Shown here: one piece after another, positions 14,650 through 16,874 of the stretch
Numbering within the stretch: position 1 is the first letter of the stretch
Layout: the number at the start of each line of letters is the position of its first letter
NCBI GenBank assembly: GCA_028710385.1
Contig: JAQTUC010000015.1
Coordinates: 1 to 16,874, forward strand
Length of the DNA: 16,874 nucleotides
Source: Candidatus Omnitrophota bacterium
Lineage (GTDB): Bacteria; Omnitrophota; Gorgyraeia; Duberdicusellales; 4484-171
Direction: 5' to 3'
The notes under the pieces: generated by a model
Seen by the model: only the letters and a program-made list of their open reading frames with translations
Database searches by the model: none
Told to the model about the DNA's origin: nothing
Translations under genes and position numbers: made by a program

Positions 14650-14997
14650 ATGAACAAGTTGATGATGGTTGAACAGGAGCTTAAGGAGGGCCTTAAAAAA
14701 GATTATCCGCAATTTGCAGCAGGGGATATCATTAAGGTTCATTACAAAATAAGAGAAAAAGACAAAGAAAGAACCCAGCCGCTTGAAGGGGTTGTCATAA
14801 AAGTGCAGGGCGCGCTGAACAGAAAATCTTTTACTCTTAGAAGAATCTCCTACGGCGAAGCATACGAGGTAACTTTCCCTTATTATTCGCCGAACATTGA
14901 AAAAATTGAGCTTGAAAAGAAAGTTGCCAAGACGCCCAGAAGAGGAAGGCTTTTCTATCTAAGAGAAAGAATCGGCCGCCAGGCAATGGCAGCGTAG
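14650..14997 (+). CDS. rplS: 50S ribosomal protein L19
   Basis: L19 sits at the 30S-50S interface of the ribosome. The sequence shows the family pattern: AAGDIIKVHYKI, then EGVVIKVQG, then FTLRRISYG followed by YEVTFPYYSPNIEKIE and the C-terminal basic tail with LFYLRERIGRQA. Length, 115 residues, is typical. The strong ribosome site at 14639-14645 fixes the start. The order trmD-rplS-rnhB-yraN is conserved in many bacteria, which supports each call in this block. Confidence 0.97.
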   Translation: MNKLMMVEQELKEGLKKDYPQFAAGDIIKVHYKIREKDKERTQPLEGVVIKVQGALNRKSFTLRRISYGEAYEVTFPYYSPNIEKIELEKKVAKTPRRGRLFYLRERIGRQAMAA

Positions 14998-15000
14998 AAT

Positions 15001-15067
15001 AGTTGTTGGGTTGATAGGTTAATATGTTGATAGGTTTTGAACCTATAAACTTAATAACATAATAACC
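15001..15067. repeat. Inverted octamer-array element (GGTT type) between rplS and rnhB
   Basis: GGTT or a one-base variant starts at 15001, 15009, 15017, 15025 and 15033, exactly every 8 nt, with consensus GGTTGATA. The complement starts at 15040 (AACC), 15048 (AACT), 15056 (AACA) and 15064 (AACC), again every 8 nt. The axis is inside GGTTTTGAACC. The arms 15009-15036 and 15040-15067 match at 22 of 28 positions. The array begins three nucleotides after the rplS stop and ends just before rnhB. Confidence 0.8.
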
Positions 15068-15082
15068 ATATTGGTTTCAGGT

Positions 15083-15652
15083 ATGATAGTCGGTGTTGAT
15101 GAAGCAGGCCGCGGACCTTTAGCAGGGGTTGTAACTGCCTGCGCTCTTTATCTTAAGAAAGAGCCGCCGGAGAATGCGCGCGATTCAAAAGAATTAACGC
15201 CATTTGCGCGGCAGGAAATTTTCGGCTGGCTTACTGGAAACGCCTCATTTGCCGTGGGTGTTGCAAGCCCCGCGGAAATTGATGAAATAAATATACTTGA
15301 GGCAACAATGCTTGCGGCAAACCGCGCGATAATTAAGCTTTTAAAAAAAGAGCCGCGCCTTAAGAAAGCATCTTTCATAATTGACGGAAATATTTTCCGG
15401 ACAAAACTTGATATAAAATATAAGTGCATAGAAAAAGCTGACAAAACAGTCAAGCAGGTTTCCTGCGCTTCTATTGTTGCAAAGGTTACCAGGGATTATC
15501 TTATGATGAATGCTCACTTTTTATATCCCGAATGGAACTTTAAAGTCCATAAAGGTTATCCTACAAAAGAGCATTTTGAGTTGATTACGAAACAGGCATT
15601 ATCGCCTTTGCATAGAAAAACTTTCTATCCCTGCACAGATGCAAAAAGGTAA
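15083..15652 (+). CDS. rnhB: Ribonuclease HII
   Basis: RNase HII cuts RNA in RNA-DNA hybrids, including single ribonucleotides misplaced in DNA. With ATG 15083 the protein starts MIVGVDEAGRGPLAG, putting catalytic Asp6 and Glu7 where the family expects them; the remaining metal ligands are Asp101 (FIIDGN) and Asp120 (KAD). SIVAKVTRD and HKGYPTKEH followed by HRKTF complete the signature. Length is 189 residues. A TTG at 15071 would add four residues, but it abuts the octamer repeat and has no better ribosome site, so I prefer the ATG; neither start has a good Shine-Dalgarno. The 3' end overlaps yraN by 14 nt. Confidence 0.94.
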   Translation: MIVGVDEAGRGPLAGVVTACALYLKKEPPENARDSKELTPFARQEIFGWLTGNASFAVGVASPAEIDEINILEATMLAANRAIIKLLKKEPRLKKASFIIDGNIFRTKLDIKYKCIEKADKTVKQVSCASIVAKVTRDYLMMNAHFLYPEWNFKVHKGYPTKEHFELITKQALSPLHRKTFYPCTDAKR

Positions 15653-15992
15653 GTTTTACGAAGACAAAGCGGCCGATTATCTTAAACTTAAAGGCTATCT
15701 GGTTGTGAAAAGAAATTTCCGGTCTCCTTACGGAGAAATTGACATTATAGCGAAAGACAAAAATTACACCTGCTTCGTTGAGGTTAAAGCAAGAAACAGC
15801 AGTTATCTTGTGTCCGGCCTTGAAGCAGTGGATTTCAGGAAAATAGAGAAAATCAGAAAAACCGCTCTTTTTTACGCAAACGAAAACTTAGACAGGTTGT
15901 TCAGGTTTGATGTGCTTGAAATTATCCAGCACAAAGATTTCCGCAGTTACAATCTTATAAAAGGGGCGTTTGATGTATCAGAAGATTTTTAA
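15639..15992 (+). CDS. YraN family (UPF0102) putative endonuclease
   Basis: This is a small predicted nuclease with the fold of archaeal Holliday-junction resolvases; the in vivo role is not established. The signature RNFRSPYGEIDIIA (about residues 25-38, with Glu33 and Asp35) and FVEVKAR (46-52, with Glu48 and Lys50) gives the expected metal-dependent nuclease residues. Length, 117 residues, is typical. The start lies inside the rnhB end, with a 14-nt overlap, and the stop lies 20 nt inside the next gene, so translation is probably coupled on both sides. The rnhB-yraN order is widely conserved. YraN is the usual name in Proteobacteria, but I leave the symbol blank because the function is unproven. 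Confidence 0.92.
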   Translation: MQKGKFYEDKAADYLKLKGYLVVKRNFRSPYGEIDIIAKDKNYTCFVEVKARNSSYLVSGLEAVDFRKIEKIRKTALFYANENLDRLFRFDVLEIIQHKDFRSYNLIKGAFDVSEDF

Positions 15993-16479
15993 AAAATATT
16001 TAGACGATCTCTCCGCAAAGAAACCTTCTCCCGGAGGAGGCAGCGCTGCTGCGCTGGCGCTTTGTACCGGAATTTCCCTCATACAAAAAGCAATAAACTA
16101 TTCAACGGGAAAAAATTTAAAGCAAACCGCCGGGAAAAAAAGTCTCGCCCGTATCAAAAATAAAGTTTTAAAATACGTAGATAAGGACGGCGAAATCTTT
16201 GAAAAATTCATAACATCCAGCGGCAAAAAGAAAATAGCATATCTTAAGAAAAGCAACGAGCTGGTTGTTGATTTGGGTAAATCCGCAATTTCCGCAATAG
16301 ACATATCTAAAGGGGTTGAAAGTGGCATAAAAAAGAGTATAATTAGTGATTTTTATACGGGATTAAACTTTGTCAGGCTTTCGCTTTCAGCCTGTTGCTA
16401 TAATCTTGAGGATAACAGCAGAGTTTTAGGGAAAACCGACAAGAATATCGGCGTTTTTAAGAAATACGCAGGCAGGTAA
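15973..16479 (+). CDS. Cyclodeaminase/cyclohydrolase (FTCD-C / FchA) family protein
   Basis: This is a single-domain protein of the formimino-THF cyclodeaminase fold, which includes FchA-type methenyl-THF cyclohydrolases. The N-terminal signature KKPSPGGGSAAALA (PSPGGGS at residues 18-24) follows a short YLDDLSAK helix, as in the family. The rest is helical, with Lys-rich stretches. At 168 residues it is shorter than the usual 200 or so. ATG 15973 is chosen over the adjacent TTG 15970; both overlap the yraN end by about 20 nt. No histidine-degradation genes are near, whereas a FolD-like gene starts 1 nt after its stop, so a role in one-carbon folate interconversion fits better. That activity is inferred from family and neighbourhood. 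Confidence 0.85.
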   Translation: MYQKIFKKYLDDLSAKKPSPGGGSAAALALCTGISLIQKAINYSTGKNLKQTAGKKSLARIKNKVLKYVDKDGEIFEKFITSSGKKKIAYLKKSNELVVDLGKSAISAIDISKGVESGIKKSIISDFYTGLNFVRLSLSACCYNLEDNSRVLGKTDKNIGVFKKYAGR

Positions 16480-16480
16480 A

Positions 16481-16874
16481 ATGGCAAAAATTCTTGAGGC
16501 AAAACAGATATACGATATTTTTAAAGAAAGGCTTAAGTCAAGCCTTAAGAGGCTTCCTGAGTTAACGCTTGCCTCAGTAAGCATAGGCAAAAATTATTCA
16601 TCGCAGGTTTACCGCGCATCGCAGAAAAAAATTGCAGAAAATTTAGGAGTTAAATATCTTTCCCTGGAACTGCCTCAGGATATCAGCATAAAAGACGCGC
16701 TCACCAAAATTCAAAGCCTTAACAAGAACAAAAAAATAACAGGAATAGTAGCTAACAAGCCTTTCCCTTCAAATTTTACCGAAGAATTAATATTTAGCGC
16801 CATAGATCACAAAAAAGACATTGAAGGAATGAACCCTTACAACCTTGGCTTGCTGTTTATAGGCGAGCCGCTGT
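16481..16874 (+). CDS. folD: Divergent FolD-like methylene-THF dehydrogenase, 3'-truncated
   Basis: FolD is normally a bifunctional NADP-dependent methylene-THF dehydrogenase and methenyl-THF cyclohydrolase. The 131 visible residues cover the N-terminal folate-binding domain; the NAD(P)-binding domain lies past the window edge. The match is seen in SSQVYRASQKKIAENLG, ITGIVANKPFP and KKDIEGMNPYNLG. Three catalytic positions are changed: the Lys of the YxxxK motif is Gln48 (codon 16622-16624), the Gln of the VQLPLP motif is Asn92, and the second Asp of the KDVDG motif is Glu115. In characterised FolD enzymes these residues serve the folate site and mainly the cyclohydrolase half. The protein may be a dehydrogenase only. 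The ATG is 1 nt after the cyclodeaminase stop. Confidence 0.82.
   Translation, partial: MAKILEAKQIYDIFKERLKSSLKRLPELTLASVSIGKNYSSQVYRASQKKIAENLGVKYLSLELPQDISIKDALTKIQSLNKNKKITGIVANKPFPSNFTEELIFSAIDHKKDIEGMNPYNLGLLFIGEPL

Noticed and set aside
14568..15067. Possible CRISPR or minisatellite arrays
   Set aside because: Units are only 7-8 nt, there are no spacers and no cas genes, and the second half of each array is inverted, which CRISPR arrays are not.
15973..16479. Histidine-degradation role for the cyclodeaminase-fold protein
   Set aside because: There are no hut genes and no formiminotransferase domain; the FolD-like neighbour points to general one-carbon folate chemistry.

Overview
This 16.9 kb window is a compact, one-strand run of bacterial housekeeping genes. 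All nineteen protein genes read left to right. Most are joined by ATGA-type overlaps or gaps of 0-30 nt. The first gene (dxr) lacks its 5' end and the last (folD-like) lacks its 3' end because the window cuts them. There are no tRNA or rRNA genes, phage or transposase genes, CRISPR arrays or defence genes. The base composition (moderately AT-rich, rich in GAA, AAA and AAG codons), the gene order and the sequence style suggest a genome from an uncultured bacterial phylum. Omnitrophota (former OP3) is my impression, but nothing in the window proves it.

Layout. (1) 1-3401: dxr, rseP, ispG, which are two MEP-pathway isoprenoid enzymes flanking the site-2 intramembrane protease. (2) 3392-4642: a solitary CpaF/TadA-type secretion ATPase that overlaps the ispG stop. 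(3) 4708-9685: proS, rimP, nusA, infB (translation and transcription-termination core). (4) 9688-12410: trpS, scpA, ruvB (tRNA charging, chromosome condensation, Holliday-junction branch migration). (5) A promoter-bearing gap, then 12506-14555: a DUF2905 membrane protein, tgt, trmD (two tRNA modification enzymes). (6) 14650-15992: rplS, rnhB, yraN. (7) 15973-16874: a small FTCD/FchA-type cyclodeaminase-fold protein and a divergent FolD-like protein, probably a one-carbon folate pair. Usual partners missing from these clusters include rbfA after infB, scpB after scpA, and rpsP/rimM before trmD.

The most unusual feature lies between the genes. Of the six gaps over 50 nt, five are filled by different palindromic elements. 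Three of these share a design: each arm is a tandem array of degenerate 7- or 8-nt units, and the second arm is the inverted complement of the first. Their unit sequences are unrelated (TCAG-, CACGT- and GGTT-based). The sixth gap holds the only good intergenic promoter.

Several proteins depart from their families. ProRS has a short four-cysteine zinc-ribbon-like segment where the INS editing domain normally sits. IspG has Ala in place of the Glu of its TEAG motif. The FolD-like protein has changed all three residues tied to cyclohydrolase catalysis and lies next to an FchA-like gene that could supply that activity. IF2 has TKMD in place of NKMD.
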